The notes beneath the pieces were generated by a model. The model was not told the origin of the DNA. It ran no database searches and saw only the letters and a program-made list of their open reading frames with translations. A DNA stretch of 64,000 nucleotides from Siphonobacter curvatus (GTDB taxonomy: Bacteria > Bacteroidota > Bacteroidia > Cytophagales > Spirosomataceae): assembly GCF_002943425.1 (NCBI RefSeq), contig NZ_PTRA01000001.1, positions 620,001-684,000 of the forward strand, read 5' to 3'. Below, piece by piece: positions 17,733 to 27,800 of this stretch; within the stretch, counting starts at the first letter, position 1; each line of letters opens with the position of its first letter. Made by a program: the position numbers and the translations under genes.

Positions 17733-18107
17733 TTAATCAATGAGAGCGACCACCGAAATTTCTACGGAAACATCTTTAGGAAGGCGGCTAACCTGAACGG
17801 TTTCACGGGCCGGGTAGTCACCTGAGAAGAACTCGCCATAGATGGCGTTTACTTCCGCAAAATCGTTCATATCTTTCAGGAAGATGGTAGTCTTAACGAT
17901 ATTGTGGTAATTCATGCCCGCTGCATGTAAAATTTCGCCAATGCTTACCATAACTTGGCGAGCTTCAGCCTGGATTCCGGCTTGGCTGGCGGCTAGATCG
18001 GCAGCAATCTGACCGGAAACATACAAACGACCATCTATTTTTACTGCTTGAGAATAGGGTCCGATGGGTGCGGGTGCATTGGGAGTGAAAATAATCTGCT
18101 TGTTCAT
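17733..18107 (-). CDS. ridA: RidA-family enamine/imine deaminase
   Basis: 124 residues, standard length. Family phrases: PAPIGPYSQAVKIDGRLYVS at the N-terminus, NIVKTTIFLKDMNDFAEVNA in the middle, and the C-terminal signature PARETVQVSRLPKDVSVEIS with the substrate-contacting Arg and Glu. RidA hydrolyses reactive 2-aminoacrylate and related imines to keto acids and protects PLP enzymes. It is a single gene, divergent from the AI-2E-type permease. Confidence 0.92.
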   Translation of the reverse strand: MNKQIIFTPNAPAPIGPYSQAVKIDGRLYVSGQIAADLAASQAGIQAEARQVMVSIGEILHAAGMNYHNIVKTTIFLKDMNDFAEVNAIYGEFFSGDYPARETVQVSRLPKDVSVEISVVALID

Positions 18108-18253
18108 TGGTCTCTTTGCAAATATTTAAAGGGGCAAGTTAAAAAAAAGCGTGTAGTTGTACGGTTAAAGAACATTAAACTCAAAGCTTGAGGACGTTAA
18201 AACTTTTTAATCAAACTAAGGTTCATTAGTCAATTCCTTTACGAATTATCGAC

Positions 18254-19372
18254 ATGCCAGCTTCTGACCGTCCGTTCTATCACCGGGCTTCTCACTCTTT
18301 AATTATCATTAGCCTCGTTACGCTGGGTATTTACATTGGACAGGAAATTATTGTGCCGCTGGCGTTAGGAGGCTTATTGGCCATCCTATTAAGACCCGTA
18401 GAAGCCTGGTTTATGCGAAGGGGTGTTCATAAAGTAATCGCTATTTGTTTAACCCTGGCATTGGCTGTCATCGTATTGTCGGGCGTCGCTGTTTTTATTT
18501 CCATCCAGATTTCTAACTTCTCGGACGATCTTCCCAAGCTGCAGGATAACATCAATGATTTTTACCGGACCGCCCGCCGCTGGGTTCGTCAGGAGTACAA
18601 TGTCAGCTATACCAAGCAGGCTCAGTACATCAAGCAGGCTCAGCAAAAAACGCTCGAAAACCTGCAGGGTGGTACGGGAGCATTAGCCGCTATTTCGGGA
18701 CCACTCGGTACGCTGGCTTTAATTCCCATTTACGTGTTTCTGCTGCTGTACTACCGGGCGATGTTACTTAAGTTTCTGGTGTCACTTTTCATGGAAGAGC
18801 ACGCCGGGCGGGTCTGGGAAATTATTGGGCAGGTAAAGGCCGTCATTCAAAGTTACGTGGTCGGCCTGCTGCTTGAAACCGCTTGTGTAGCCATTCTTAA
18901 TGCTTTAGGACTACTGGCTTTGGGGGTAGAATATGCCATTATGCTGAGCGTCATCGCTGCCATTTTAAACTTAATTCCTTACTTGGGAGGGATCATTGCA
19001 ACGGTACTGGCCGTGGCTATTGTGTTTATTAATAATCCGGAGCCTTCGATGTTACTGGGCGTGGTAGGGGTATTTCTGGCCGTACAATTCATCGATAATA
19101 ACTTCTTAGTACCGATGATTGTCGGTTCGAAAGTAAAGGTCAATGCTTTAGTGTCCATCGTGGGTGTACTCATCGGAGGAGCATTGGCTGGTGTATCGGG
19201 AATGTTTCTTTCCATTCCGGCCATTGCCCTGATGAAGGTAATCTTCGACCGAGTCGAAGGACTGGAACCCTGGGGCATACTCATCGGCGATGATCAGCCC
19301 GACGACGCCAAACAACCGATGTTGCCGCGATGGATGCGAATCTGGGAACGCAGAAAGGCCGAAAACGGTTGA
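18254..19372 (+). CDS. AI-2E family transporter (DUF20 permease)
   Basis: 372 residues with about eight hydrophobic segments in the usual arrangement: two at the N-terminus, a soluble segment around residues 90-140 (DLPKLQDNINDFYRTARRWV), then GPLGTLALIPIYVFLLLYYR, VVGLLLETACVAILN and the C-terminal cluster with LNLIPYLGGIIATVLAV and QFIDNNFLVPMIVGSKV. The LIPYxG and DNxxLxPxIxGxxV motifs define the family. It is an inner-membrane permease; members export diverse solutes and few act on autoinducer-2. It lies 22 bp before the EamA gene, probably in the same transcript. Confidence 0.88.
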   Translation: MPASDRPFYHRASHSLIIISLVTLGIYIGQEIIVPLALGGLLAILLRPVEAWFMRRGVHKVIAICLTLALAVIVLSGVAVFISIQISNFSDDLPKLQDNINDFYRTARRWVRQEYNVSYTKQAQYIKQAQQKTLENLQGGTGALAAISGPLGTLALIPIYVFLLLYYRAMLLKFLVSLFMEEHAGRVWEIIGQVKAVIQSYVVGLLLETACVAILNALGLLALGVEYAIMLSVIAAILNLIPYLGGIIATVLAVAIVFINNPEPSMLLGVVGVFLAVQFIDNNFLVPMIVGSKVKVNALVSIVGVLIGGALAGVSGMFLSIPAIALMKVIFDRVEGLEPWGILIGDDQPDDAKQPMLPRWMRIWERRKAENG

Positions 19373-19394
19373 TTCCAAAAGCTTTCTTCCCAGT

Positions 19395-20330
19395 ATGCAA
19401 TCATCTACGGCCGAACCGATTCAAAAAAATAATCAACGCTATCAACCTTCAGCGGTTGTATTGATGCTACTGGCTTCCCTGCTGTTTGCGATTATGACGC
19501 TGACCGCCAAGCAGCTCAGTACCCGTTTCAATGCCGTAGAACTGGTATTTTTCCGGAACCTGGTAGGGGCTACCTTTATTTTAATCAGCCTCCAACGCCG
19601 TCCCATGCAACAGCCGGGCGGCAAACCCTTCCTGCTCATTTTTCGGGGCGTAGTGGGGACGGCTTCTCTTTACATGCTTTTTTATTCGGTACGAACGCTA
19701 ACGCTTGGTACCGCTTCGGCTTATCAGTATACGTACCCTATTTTTCTAAGTATTCTTTCCTTTCTGTTTTTTGGCGAAAAACTCAACCGTCGGGAGTGGG
19801 CGGCGATTGGACTGGGCTTTGTGGGAATTCTCTTCATTTTTCGTCCAGACGTAACCATGCCCCTTCGCTGGCACCTGATTGGGCTAAGCTGTGCATTACT
19901 AACGGCCATTTCTTACCTGTCCATTCGAGGACTTAACCGCTATTATGATACGCGGGCCATTGTTCTTTCCTTTATGCTATCGGGTCTGATCTTACCGGCT
20001 ATATCCATGATACTGGGTGAATATTGGCCTGAGGCAGAAAGTTTGTGGTTGGGTCGGTTCGTATGGCCGCAGGGCTGGGAGTGGCTCGTCTTACTTGGAA
20101 TGGGGGTGGCGGCTCTGGCGGCTCAACTCGCCATGACGCGTTCCTTAGGCATGGACAAAGCAGGTCGGGTATCGGCAGTTGGTTATTCAAATATTGTCTT
20201 TTCCCTACTGCTGGGGTTATTACTAGGGGACGCTCTGCCCTCCCTGCCTGTACTGCTCGGAATCACGTTGGTCATTAGCAGTGGGGTGCTCATTGCCTGG
20301 AGGAAACGAACGTCTGCAACCGCTAAATAA
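19395..20330 (+). CDS. EamA/DMT-family transporter
   Basis: 311 residues from ATG 19395. An earlier in-frame start at 19290 would overlap the permease gene by 80 bp and add a non-membrane extension, so it is rejected. Ten hydrophobic helices form two EamA repeats: VVLMLLASLLFAIMTLTAKQ, then GTASLYMLFYSVRTLTLGTA with FFGEKLNRREWAAIGLGFVG, and the second half with GLSCALLTAISYLSIRGL and VIGYSN-like GRVSAVGYSNIVFSLLLG. It is an inner-membrane exporter or carrier of small metabolites, substrate unknown. Confidence 0.85.
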   Translation: MQSSTAEPIQKNNQRYQPSAVVLMLLASLLFAIMTLTAKQLSTRFNAVELVFFRNLVGATFILISLQRRPMQQPGGKPFLLIFRGVVGTASLYMLFYSVRTLTLGTASAYQYTYPIFLSILSFLFFGEKLNRREWAAIGLGFVGILFIFRPDVTMPLRWHLIGLSCALLTAISYLSIRGLNRYYDTRAIVLSFMLSGLILPAISMILGEYWPEAESLWLGRFVWPQGWEWLVLLGMGVAALAAQLAMTRSLGMDKAGRVSAVGYSNIVFSLLLGLLLGDALPSLPVLLGITLVISSGVLIAWRKRTSATAK

Positions 20331-20337
20331 AGATCAG

Positions 20338-20374
20338 TTGTTATCAAAAAAAGATTAGATTTTTTTGATAACAA
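20338..20374 (+). terminator. Intrinsic terminator with AT-rich 15-bp stem
   Basis: TTGTTATC plus A7 (20338-20352) pairs perfectly with T7 plus GATAACAA (20360-20374); loop GATTAGA. It ends the permease/EamA unit. Confidence 0.7.
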
Positions 20375-20586
20375 GCAGGGTTTGCTTTTGCTTTAATCGT
20401 CTTATCCTCAGTAGTACTTAGCCTCTTTCCGTTAAACAATTCCTTAATTTTTTTAAGAATACGCGTGAGCGTAGGAAGCTCAACCGTTGTCGCCTTTCGG
20501 GCTTCATACGGACGGGAATGCTGTGCCTTTATAAACTCAATCTATCTATTCCAACCTTTTCAAAACCGTTTAAACGAGCACCGACT

Positions 20587-21606
20587 ATGACCTTTTTGGA
20601 TGAAACCATTGCCCTGCCTGTCGGCGTAACCCTGGATCGATTTATCAAACGCAATCAGGAAGCTTTTCCTTTCGCTACTGGTGAGCTTTCGCAACTTTTA
20701 CGGGACATAGCCCTAGCGGCGAAGATCGTGAATCGGGAAATTAATAAAGCGGGTCTGGTGGATGTGACTGGAGCCATCGGAACGTCCAATATCCAGGGAG
20801 AAGCCCAGCAAAAACTAGACATGATCGCTCATATACGGTTCATGCGGGCCCTGAGAAACGGCGGTGAAGTGGCCGGGATCGTGTCGGAAGAAGAAGAAAA
20901 CATTGTCTTAACCGGAAACGACGAAGCTAAGTACGTAGTAGCGATTGACCCTTTGGACGGATCTTCCAATATTGATGTCAACGTTTCGATCGGTACCATT
21001 TTTTCCATTTATCGCCGTTTGAGTGCACAGGGTACTAAAGTAAACGCGAACGATTTTTTGCAAGGTGGCGAAGCTCAGGTCGCCGCCGGGTACGTACTCT
21101 ACGGCTCGTCAACGGTGCTCGTCTACACAACGGGTCATGGTGTCAATGGCTTTACGTACGAGTCTTCACTGGGCGAATTTTTCCTTTCCTATCCCACCAT
21201 CCAGATCCCGGAGGATGGCAATCTGTACTCGATTAACGATGGAAACATGCCTGATTTTCCGGAAGCTATCCTCCGTTATATTGACTTGTGCCGCAATCGC
21301 CGGTACTCAGCCCGGTATATCGGGTCACTCGTGGGAGATTTCCATCGGAATTTATTAAAAGGAGGCATTTATTTCTATCCACCGACCCGTAAAACGCCCC
21401 AAGGCAAATTGCGGTTGCTGTATGAATGCTACCCCTTAGCGTTTATTGTGGAGCAGGCAGGCGGTATGGCCACCGATGGAAAACAACGTTTATTAGAAGT
21501 AGAAATCAAGAACTTACACCAGCGAAGCCCGTTGTGCATTGGTTCCAGTACCATGGTGAAGGAAGCTGAGCAAGTATACGTTGAACAAAGTAGCATGATA
21601 CAATAG
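20587..21606 (+). CDS. fbp: Class I fructose-1,6-bisphosphatase
   Basis: 339 residues from ATG 20587, matching homologues that begin with the FLDE...VTLDRFI segment. Metal- and substrate-binding motifs: [41 protein letters not shown], and the C-terminal [19 protein letters not shown] with [15 protein letters not shown]. It hydrolyses fructose 1,6-bisphosphate to fructose 6-phosphate in gluconeogenesis. glmS, which uses fructose 6-phosphate, lies 1 kb downstream but beyond a terminator. Confidence 0.95.
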   Translation: MTFLDETIALPVGVTLDRFIKRNQEAFPFATGELSQLLRDIALAAKIVNREINKAGLVDVTGAIGTSNIQGEAQQKLDMIAHIRFMRALRNGGEVAGIVSEEEENIVLTGNDEAKYVVAIDPLDGSSNIDVNVSIGTIFSIYRRLSAQGTKVNANDFLQGGEAQVAAGYVLYGSSTVLVYTTGHGVNGFTYESSLGEFFLSYPTIQIPEDGNLYSINDGNMPDFPEAILRYIDLCRNRRYSARYIGSLVGDFHRNLLKGGIYFYPPTRKTPQGKLRLLYECYPLAFIVEQAGGMATDGKQRLLEVEIKNLHQRSPLCIGSSTMVKEAEQVYVEQSSMIQ

Positions 21607-21778
21607 AAGTAATCGTACAGTCAACGCTTACCCATAAGTGCTCGAATGGGAATCCTTTTCTACAGGTTTATTAAGTTTACTATTAATTTAAGTTATTGAT
21701 TTTCAATGAACTATATTTTTTGGCTTAGGTTTTTCTTATAGAATTACCATAAGAGTATCAACCTTAAATAAATAAGTC

Positions 21779-22255
21779 ATGGAAACTACAGTAACGAACG
21801 ACAAATTAGTAGATGTACTTAATGATTTAGTGCGTATTAATAACGACCGGATCGCTGGATACGAAAAAGCAGTAAACGAAGCTGAACTCGAAGACGTAGA
21901 TCTGAAAGCTTTGTTCAATCGTTTTGCCGATGAAAGCCGTACGTACCGGGATGAGCTGAGCCGCGAAATTGTTAGTCTGGGAGGTACGCCTACCGACGAA
22001 ACGACAACTTCTGGTAAATTCTACCGCGTGTGGATGGACATCAAAGCTGCCTTCTCTGGTAAAGATCGGAAAGCCATTCTCGAAAACTGTGAGTTTGGTG
22101 AAGACGCCGCACAGGAGGCCTATCAAACGGCTCTGGAATCAGATGCTACGATGACCACGGATGTGCGTCAATTGATCAGTACACAAAAATCAAAACTGAA
22201 GGAGTCGCATGATGCGGTGAAAAAGTACCGTGACCTGCATGCTTCTTTGAGCTAA
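21779..22255 (+). CDS. PA2169-type four-helix-bundle protein (DUF2383)
   Basis: 158 residues with no signal peptide. Ferritin-like helices are evident: NDLVRINNDRIAGYEKAVNE, LKALFNRFADESRTYRDELS and KAILENCEFGEDAAQEAYQT. Acidic and Tyr residues are spaced as in the PA2169 family (E-x2-Y and E-x-R-x2 patterns). Members are often induced in stress or stationary phase; the function is not established. It is a single gene with a leader rich in A/T and its own terminator. Confidence 0.82.
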   Translation: METTVTNDKLVDVLNDLVRINNDRIAGYEKAVNEAELEDVDLKALFNRFADESRTYRDELSREIVSLGGTPTDETTTSGKFYRVWMDIKAAFSGKDRKAILENCEFGEDAAQEAYQTALESDATMTTDVRQLISTQKSKLKESHDAVKKYRDLHASLS

Positions 22256-22270
22256 TAAAAATTGTTGAGT

Positions 22271-22312
22271 AACAGAGAAGGCGATCCCTGTATAGGGGTC
22301 GCCTTCTCTGTT
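22271..22312 (+). terminator. Intrinsic terminator
   Basis: An 18-bp stem with one G-U pair (left arm from 22271, right arm ending about 22312), loop near TGTATA, followed by TTATGGTTTTT. It ends the PA2169-type gene. Confidence 0.85.
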
Positions 22313-22617
22313 TTATGGTTTTTGAAGAAGTAGTTAGTTTATGCTTTATGAGCTGAATATAAGGGAGTTCAATGGATAAAAATGCTTATTAAAAATAATT
22401 TTAAAATAATAGAATACATCTTTAAAATTATTAATTAAATAACTGATTTTTAGTATTTTATGCATAAAACAGGCTTTTCGTTTTTTATTTGATTCGCGAT
22501 TTATTTGTTTTGAATAGCCTATAAAAATAAGTAGTATTTACGTAGCTTTTCAAAGCTTAAGAATTCATGCGTATAATCAACCCTCCATTACATTTCTTCC
22601 ATTAATCCTTATCAACT
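22313..22617. other. AT-rich leader region of glmS
   Basis: 305 bp, strongly AT-rich (runs such as AAAAATAATTTTAAAATAAT). I see no exact TAnnTTTG box, no gene and no convincing structured RNA. Nothing resembling the conserved core of the glmS ribozyme was recognised. Confidence 0.4.
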
Positions 22618-24456
22618 ATGTGCGGAATCGTAGCATACATTGGGCATCGCGAAGCCTATCCCCTCATCATTAAAGGCCTAAAGAGACTGGAATACCGGGG
22701 CTATGACTCGGCTGGGGTAGCTCTGCTCACCGATACGGGCCTGAATGTATATAAGAAAAAAGGAAAGGTATCCGATCTGGAACAGTCACTGGGCGAAGAA
22801 CAGCTCAGTAGCCATATTGGCATTGGGCATACGCGTTGGGCTACCCACGGCGAACCGAACGATCGAAACGCCCACCCGCATTATTCACACACGCAAAAGC
22901 TAGCGATAATTCACAATGGCATCATTGAGAACTATGGAGCTATAAAACTTAATCTTCAAAACAAAGGCTACGCGTTCCATTCGGATACCGACTCGGAAGT
23001 ATTTGTCAACTTCATTGAAGATATACAGAAAGAAACCTATTGCTCACTCGAAGAAGCGGTCCGGCTGGCCATGCAGGAAGTAGTAGGAGCCTATGCCATC
23101 GTTTTGATTAACCGAGAAGAACCCGGTACACTGATTGCCGCTCGTAAAGGTTCACCACTGGTCATTGGGGTAGGGGAAGGCGAGTATTTCTTTGCTTCGG
23201 ACGCAACGCCCATTATCGAGTATACCAACGAAGTAATTTACCTGGATGATTTTCAGATTGCGGTAGTACGCGAGGGTGAACTGACCGTTAAGAATATCGA
23301 GAATATCGTTTTATCGCCTTACATCCAGCACATTGAGCTTGAGTTGGAAGCAATCGAAAAAGGCGGTTATGAGCACTTCATGCTCAAAGAAATTTTCGAA
23401 CAGCCCCGCTCCGTGAAGGATTGCTTCCGGGGCCGGGTCAATGCTGATGAAGGTCATTTGGTTCTTGGAGGCCTGCGGGAGTATTTGGACGATATTGCCA
23501 AGTCGCAGCGAATTGTCATTGTGGCCTGCGGTACCTCCTGGCACGCGGGACTGGTCGCTGAATATGTTTTTGAAGAACTAGCCCGTATTCCCGTCGAGGT
23601 GGAGTACGCGTCTGAATTCCGTTACCGAAACCCCATCATTAAGGAAGGCGATGTTGTCATTGCCATTTCGCAGTCGGGCGAAACGATGGATACGTTGGCG
23701 GCTATCGAACTGGCTAAATCCAAAGGGGCCATCATTCTGGGCGTTTGTAATGCCGTGGGATCCTCCATTCCCCGAACTACTCACGCAGGGGCATACACCC
23801 ACGCCGGTCCCGAAATTGGCGTGGCTTCGACGAAAGCATTCACCGCTCAGGTTTCTGTCCTCACGCTGATGGCCATCGCGGTGGCTCGCCGGAAAGGCAT
23901 TCTGCACGAAGATACCTTCCGCCGCTTCCTCTTTGAGCTCGAACGCATCCCCGAAAAAATAGAAAAGGTGTTGAAGAACGCCGAAAAGATCAAGGAGATT
24001 TCGGCCTTGTTTAGCGAGGCCCGTAACTTCATTTACCTGGGCCGGGGCCTCAATTTCCCCGTAGCTCTGGAAGGAGCCCTGAAACTCAAAGAAATTAGCT
24101 ATATCCACGCTGAGGGCTATCCGGCAGCGGAAATGAAACACGGCCCAATCGCCCTGATTGACGAAGATATGCCCGTCGTGTTCATCGCCACGCGAGATCA
24201 ATCATACGAGAAAATTGTTTCGAATATTCAGGAAGTAAAGGCCCGGAAAGGTAAGGTGATTGCGGTCGTGACGGAAGGTGATAAACTGATTCCAACCATG
24301 GCGGACCATGTCATCGAAATTCCGATTACGCACGAAGTTCTAACGCCGCTTTTGTCCGTGATTCCCCTGCAGTTGTTGTCGTATCACATTGCCGTCATGC
24401 GGGGTTGTAATGTGGACCAGCCCCGTAACCTGGCGAAATCGGTTACCGTAGAATAA
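22618..24456 (+). CDS. glmS: Glutamine--fructose-6-phosphate aminotransferase (isomerizing)
   Basis: 612 residues. The start MCGIVAYIG gives the catalytic Cys at position 2 after Met removal. The glutaminase domain spans about 1-230 (HTRWATHGEPN, GIIENY, HSDTDSEV). Two SIS domains follow (about 290-420, with ACGTSWHAGLVAEYVFEE and ISQSGETMDTLAA; about 455-600, with GRGLNFPVALEGALKLKEIS). The C-terminus PRNLAKSVTVE is the family hallmark. It makes glucosamine 6-phosphate from fructose 6-phosphate and glutamine for peptidoglycan and LPS synthesis. The length and all motifs are intact. Confidence 0.97.
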   Translation: MCGIVAYIGHREAYPLIIKGLKRLEYRGYDSAGVALLTDTGLNVYKKKGKVSDLEQSLGEEQLSSHIGIGHTRWATHGEPNDRNAHPHYSHTQKLAIIHNGIIENYGAIKLNLQNKGYAFHSDTDSEVFVNFIEDIQKETYCSLEEAVRLAMQEVVGAYAIVLINREEPGTLIAARKGSPLVIGVGEGEYFFASDATPIIEYTNEVIYLDDFQIAVVREGELTVKNIENIVLSPYIQHIELELEAIEKGGYEHFMLKEIFEQPRSVKDCFRGRVNADEGHLVLGGLREYLDDIAKSQRIVIVACGTSWHAGLVAEYVFEELARIPVEVEYASEFRYRNPIIKEGDVVIAISQSGETMDTLAAIELAKSKGAIILGVCNAVGSSIPRTTHAGAYTHAGPEIGVASTKAFTAQVSVLTLMAIAVARRKGILHEDTFRRFLFELERIPEKIEKVLKNAEKIKEISALFSEARNFIYLGRGLNFPVALEGALKLKEISYIHAEGYPAAEMKHGPIALIDEDMPVVFIATRDQSYEKIVSNIQEVKARKGKVIAVVTEGDKLIPTMADHVIEIPITHEVLTPLLSVIPLQLLSYHIAVMRGCNVDQPRNLAKSVTVE

Positions 24457-24469
24457 AGCATTCCGATTC

Positions 24470-24501
24470 AAAAAAAGCCATCTGTTCAGATGGCTTTTTT
24501 T
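24470..24501 (+). terminator. Intrinsic terminator of glmS
   Basis: A7 plus GCCATCT pairs with AGATGGC plus T7, loop GTTC. Classic form with a T-tract, 13 bp after the glmS stop. Confidence 0.92.
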
Positions 24502-24897
24502 GTTGGATAGACTATTATAAATCGATGTAAATACTAATGAATGTACAAATTGATCTTCGATAGATCATAAAATAGTCAAAATACAGTCAGTGGACGGTAA
24601 ACGGCAGGGAGTGCAGGCTTAGAAGTATAAATACATTTGTATTAGTGGATAAATTCATTATTTTCTTAGATAGTGAATATAAATCCGCTAGTCACTTACG
24701 ACTTCCCGCTAAAATTACACCTAATCAATCGCTTCTTAATCCTTTCCACTATGACTGTAACGTAACGTATTTCCATTTGTAGAAGAGAGCCTTTTCTGCA
24801 ATCCAAGTTCGTATTGATCTGCCTTAATGTGCACTTCGCCCAGCGAAGGAGCCTGTGCCTGTATTGCCTGATCGATTTCCTAAAAACCTTTACTTCT
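24502..24897. other. Upstream region and long leader of the susC operon
   Basis: 396 bp without a gene. An exact promoter box lies at 24632-24639, so the mRNA leader would be about 250 nt. The word AGTCAAAATA at 24574-24583 also occurs upstream of the first GH51 gene (30821-30830), where it forms one arm of an inverted repeat. Confidence 0.45.
24632..24639 (+). promoter_or_regulatory. Bacteroidota -7 box for the susC operon (TACATTTG)
   Basis: Exact TAnnTTTG, 258 nt upstream of the susC ATG, downstream of the glmS terminator. It is the only exact match I found in this intergenic region. Confidence 0.5.
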
Positions 24898-27800
24898 ATG
24901 TTAAAAAATCGACTTTTCTTACCAGGAGGATCAACCTTCTGGCTATTTATGCTACTGCTCTGTTGTGTCGTACGACTGCCTGTACAAGCGGCGGATGTAG
25001 TCGTTTCTGGAACGGTCAGCAGTCCCAGTGGTGAGCCGCTTCTGGGAGTAAGCGTTCTGCTCAAAGGGACGACCCGGGGTGTTATTACGGATGCTCAGGG
25101 AAAATTTAAAATCAGTGTTCCCGATAATGAATCGGTATTGATTTTCAGTTTTGTAGGCTACGTGCCGCAGGAAATGGCCGTAGGCTCTCTTACCCAACTG
25201 ACGGTTACGCTCCAGCCCGATACCAAAAACCTCAGTGAGGTAGTTGTGGTAGGGTATACCACGCAGTCGCGGGCTACCGTAACCGGAGCGGTGGGTACGC
25301 TCAAATCGTCGGATTTGCTGCGTACACCCGCCGTTACTACTTCTGGAGCGTTAGTGGGTAAAATTCAGGGGATTACGGCTCGTCAGGCCGACGCCCGCCC
25401 CGGAGCCGGAACGAATATTCAGATCCGTAACATGGGTACTCCCTTGTTCATTATCGATGGGGTTCCTTCGGATGAAGGCAATTTCAACAACTTGGGCCAG
25501 AATGATATTGATAACATTTCCATTCTGAAAGATGCCTCCGCTTCCATCTATGGACTGCGGGCAGCCAACGGGGTAGTGCTGGTAACCACGAAACGCGGGA
25601 AGATCGGTAGCAAGCCACTCATCAATATTAATGGCTATTACGGGGTGCAGAATTTCACCCGGTACCCACGTCCGGCTAATGCTTATCAGCACGTTCGAGC
25701 CCAGGCAGAATCGGATCAGAATCAGCGGATTAATACAACCTGGACGCCCGAGGAGTTGGCAAAGTGGAAAGTAGGTACGGAGAAAAATTACCGCAGTTTC
25801 GATTATTACGATATGGTCATGCGACCTAACGTACCTCAGTTTTCGCTCAATGCCAATGCTTCAGGGGCTAATGAAACCGTAAACTATTACGTATCCGTCG
25901 GACACTTGGGACAGGAAGCATTGATTAAGGACTATCGGTTTAACCGGACCAACATCCAGACCAACGTGGAGGTAGCTCTGGCGAAACGGTTTAAAATCGG
26001 TACACAGCTAAGTGCCCGGCGGGAATTCCGCCACCAGGTAGGGGTACCCGGACTGGATGATTACTTCAATCCCTTCCTGAGTATCTTCACCATGTGGCCC
26101 ACCGAGCGGCCTTACGCGAACGACAATCCGAATTACATCAATCAAACGCACAACGTGAACGTAAACCCGGCAACGTATAAAGAAGACGTTACTGGGTACA
26201 TTGACGAAGTATGGATGAATGGCAAAGGGAACTTCTACGCTCAGTATGACTTTGACTTCGGTCTGTCGGTGAAAGGCACATATTCTTACGCATTTACCAA
26301 CTTTGATTTTGATGGGTTTGAATACACCTATAATGCCTACCGTTACGACGAAGCAACGGACACCTACAATGTAGTTCCGGGCGGTGGAAATCAAAACCCC
26401 TGGCGGGAACGTCGAAAACGTAACATCATTGACCGGTTTGCTCAGGTTCAGCTGAGTTACAACAAGCAATGGAAAGATCACAGTATCTCGGCGGTAGCTG
26501 CTTACGAACGGTACGATCAGGACAATAAATACATGGTTGTCCATACCGTACCACCGAACAATTACATTCCGATTCAGTATTTCGCAAACCAGGATGTATT
26601 GATTGATGAATGGAATGTTCAGGCCCGGGCGGGTTACATTGGTCGTTTAAACTACAATTACAAACAGAAATACCTGTTTGAGGCCGTGGGCCGTTACGAT
26701 GGATCCTTTCTCTTCGCCCCTAATCGGCGGTACGGGTTCTTTCCCGGCGTATCCTTGGGCTGGCGATTGTCGGAAGAACCTTTCCTGAAAGATCGCACCA
26801 GTAATTTTCTGGATGATTTGAAGCTACGGGTTTCGTACGGAAAAACGGGTAGTGACTTGAGCGGTAACGATTTCATTGTGCCTCCCTTCAGCTACCTGCC
26901 GGGCTACAACTGGAACAGTCGTACGGCCGTTTTTGACGGAAATCTGGTGACGGGCCTGCAACCTCGGGGGTTGCCCATCCGAAACCTGTCTTGGGTAGAA
27001 AACACTTCCCGTAATGTAGGGATTGACTTTTCGTTCTGGGATGGCAAGTTCTCGGGTACGTTTGATGCCTTCGAACGTTTACGCCAGGGCTTACCCGCCG
27101 CCCGCTACGATGTGTTACTACCCAGTGAAGTAGGCTACACGTTGCCTAATGAAAACCTAAATTCGGATGCTCACCGGGGTCTGGAAGGGGTGCTGACGTA
27201 CCGGAATCGGATCAATGAGGTGCAGTACTCGTTCAGCGTCAACGGAACTGTAGCTCGCCGCTGGGACGTACAGGGTCGCTACAAACCCCGATACGGAAAC
27301 TCCTGGGATCAGTACCGAAACTCCTGGGAACACCGCTGGGCCAACATTAACTGGGGTTATCAGGTGGTGGGCCGGTTTCAGTCGCAGGCCGAAATCGACA
27401 ATTATAACGTCAACAACGACGGACAGGGCAACCGCACCCAGTTGCCGGGCGATTTCATCTACAAGGATGTCAACGGCGATAAAATCATCAATGAGCTGGA
27501 TGAACGACCCATTGGTTACGCCGAAGGAGCCAACCCGTACGTGAGTTTTGGTATCAACAGCAGCGTATCCTGGAAAGGCTTTACCCTTCAGTTCGATTTC
27601 GCCGGAGCTACTATGCAGACCTTCCAGCGGAACTGGGAGATGAAGATTCCTTTCCAGAACAATGGCACATCTCCAGCCTACATCTTCGAAGACCGCTGGC
27701 ATCGGCAGGACCCATTCAACCCCGACAGCCCCTGGGTGCCTGGTACATATCCGGCCGTTCGGAAGGATAACCCCAGTCACGTCAACTTCCGCAAGAGCGA

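Noticed and set aside
19290-19394. Upstream start for the EamA transporter overlapping the AI-2E permease gene
   Set aside because: The extra 35 residues are polar and Cys/Arg-rich, and arise from the out-of-frame 3' end of the permease gene.
22313-22617. glmS ribozyme or riboswitch in the glmS leader
   Set aside because: The leader is AT-rich without the conserved ribozyme core, and this regulation is typical of Firmicutes.
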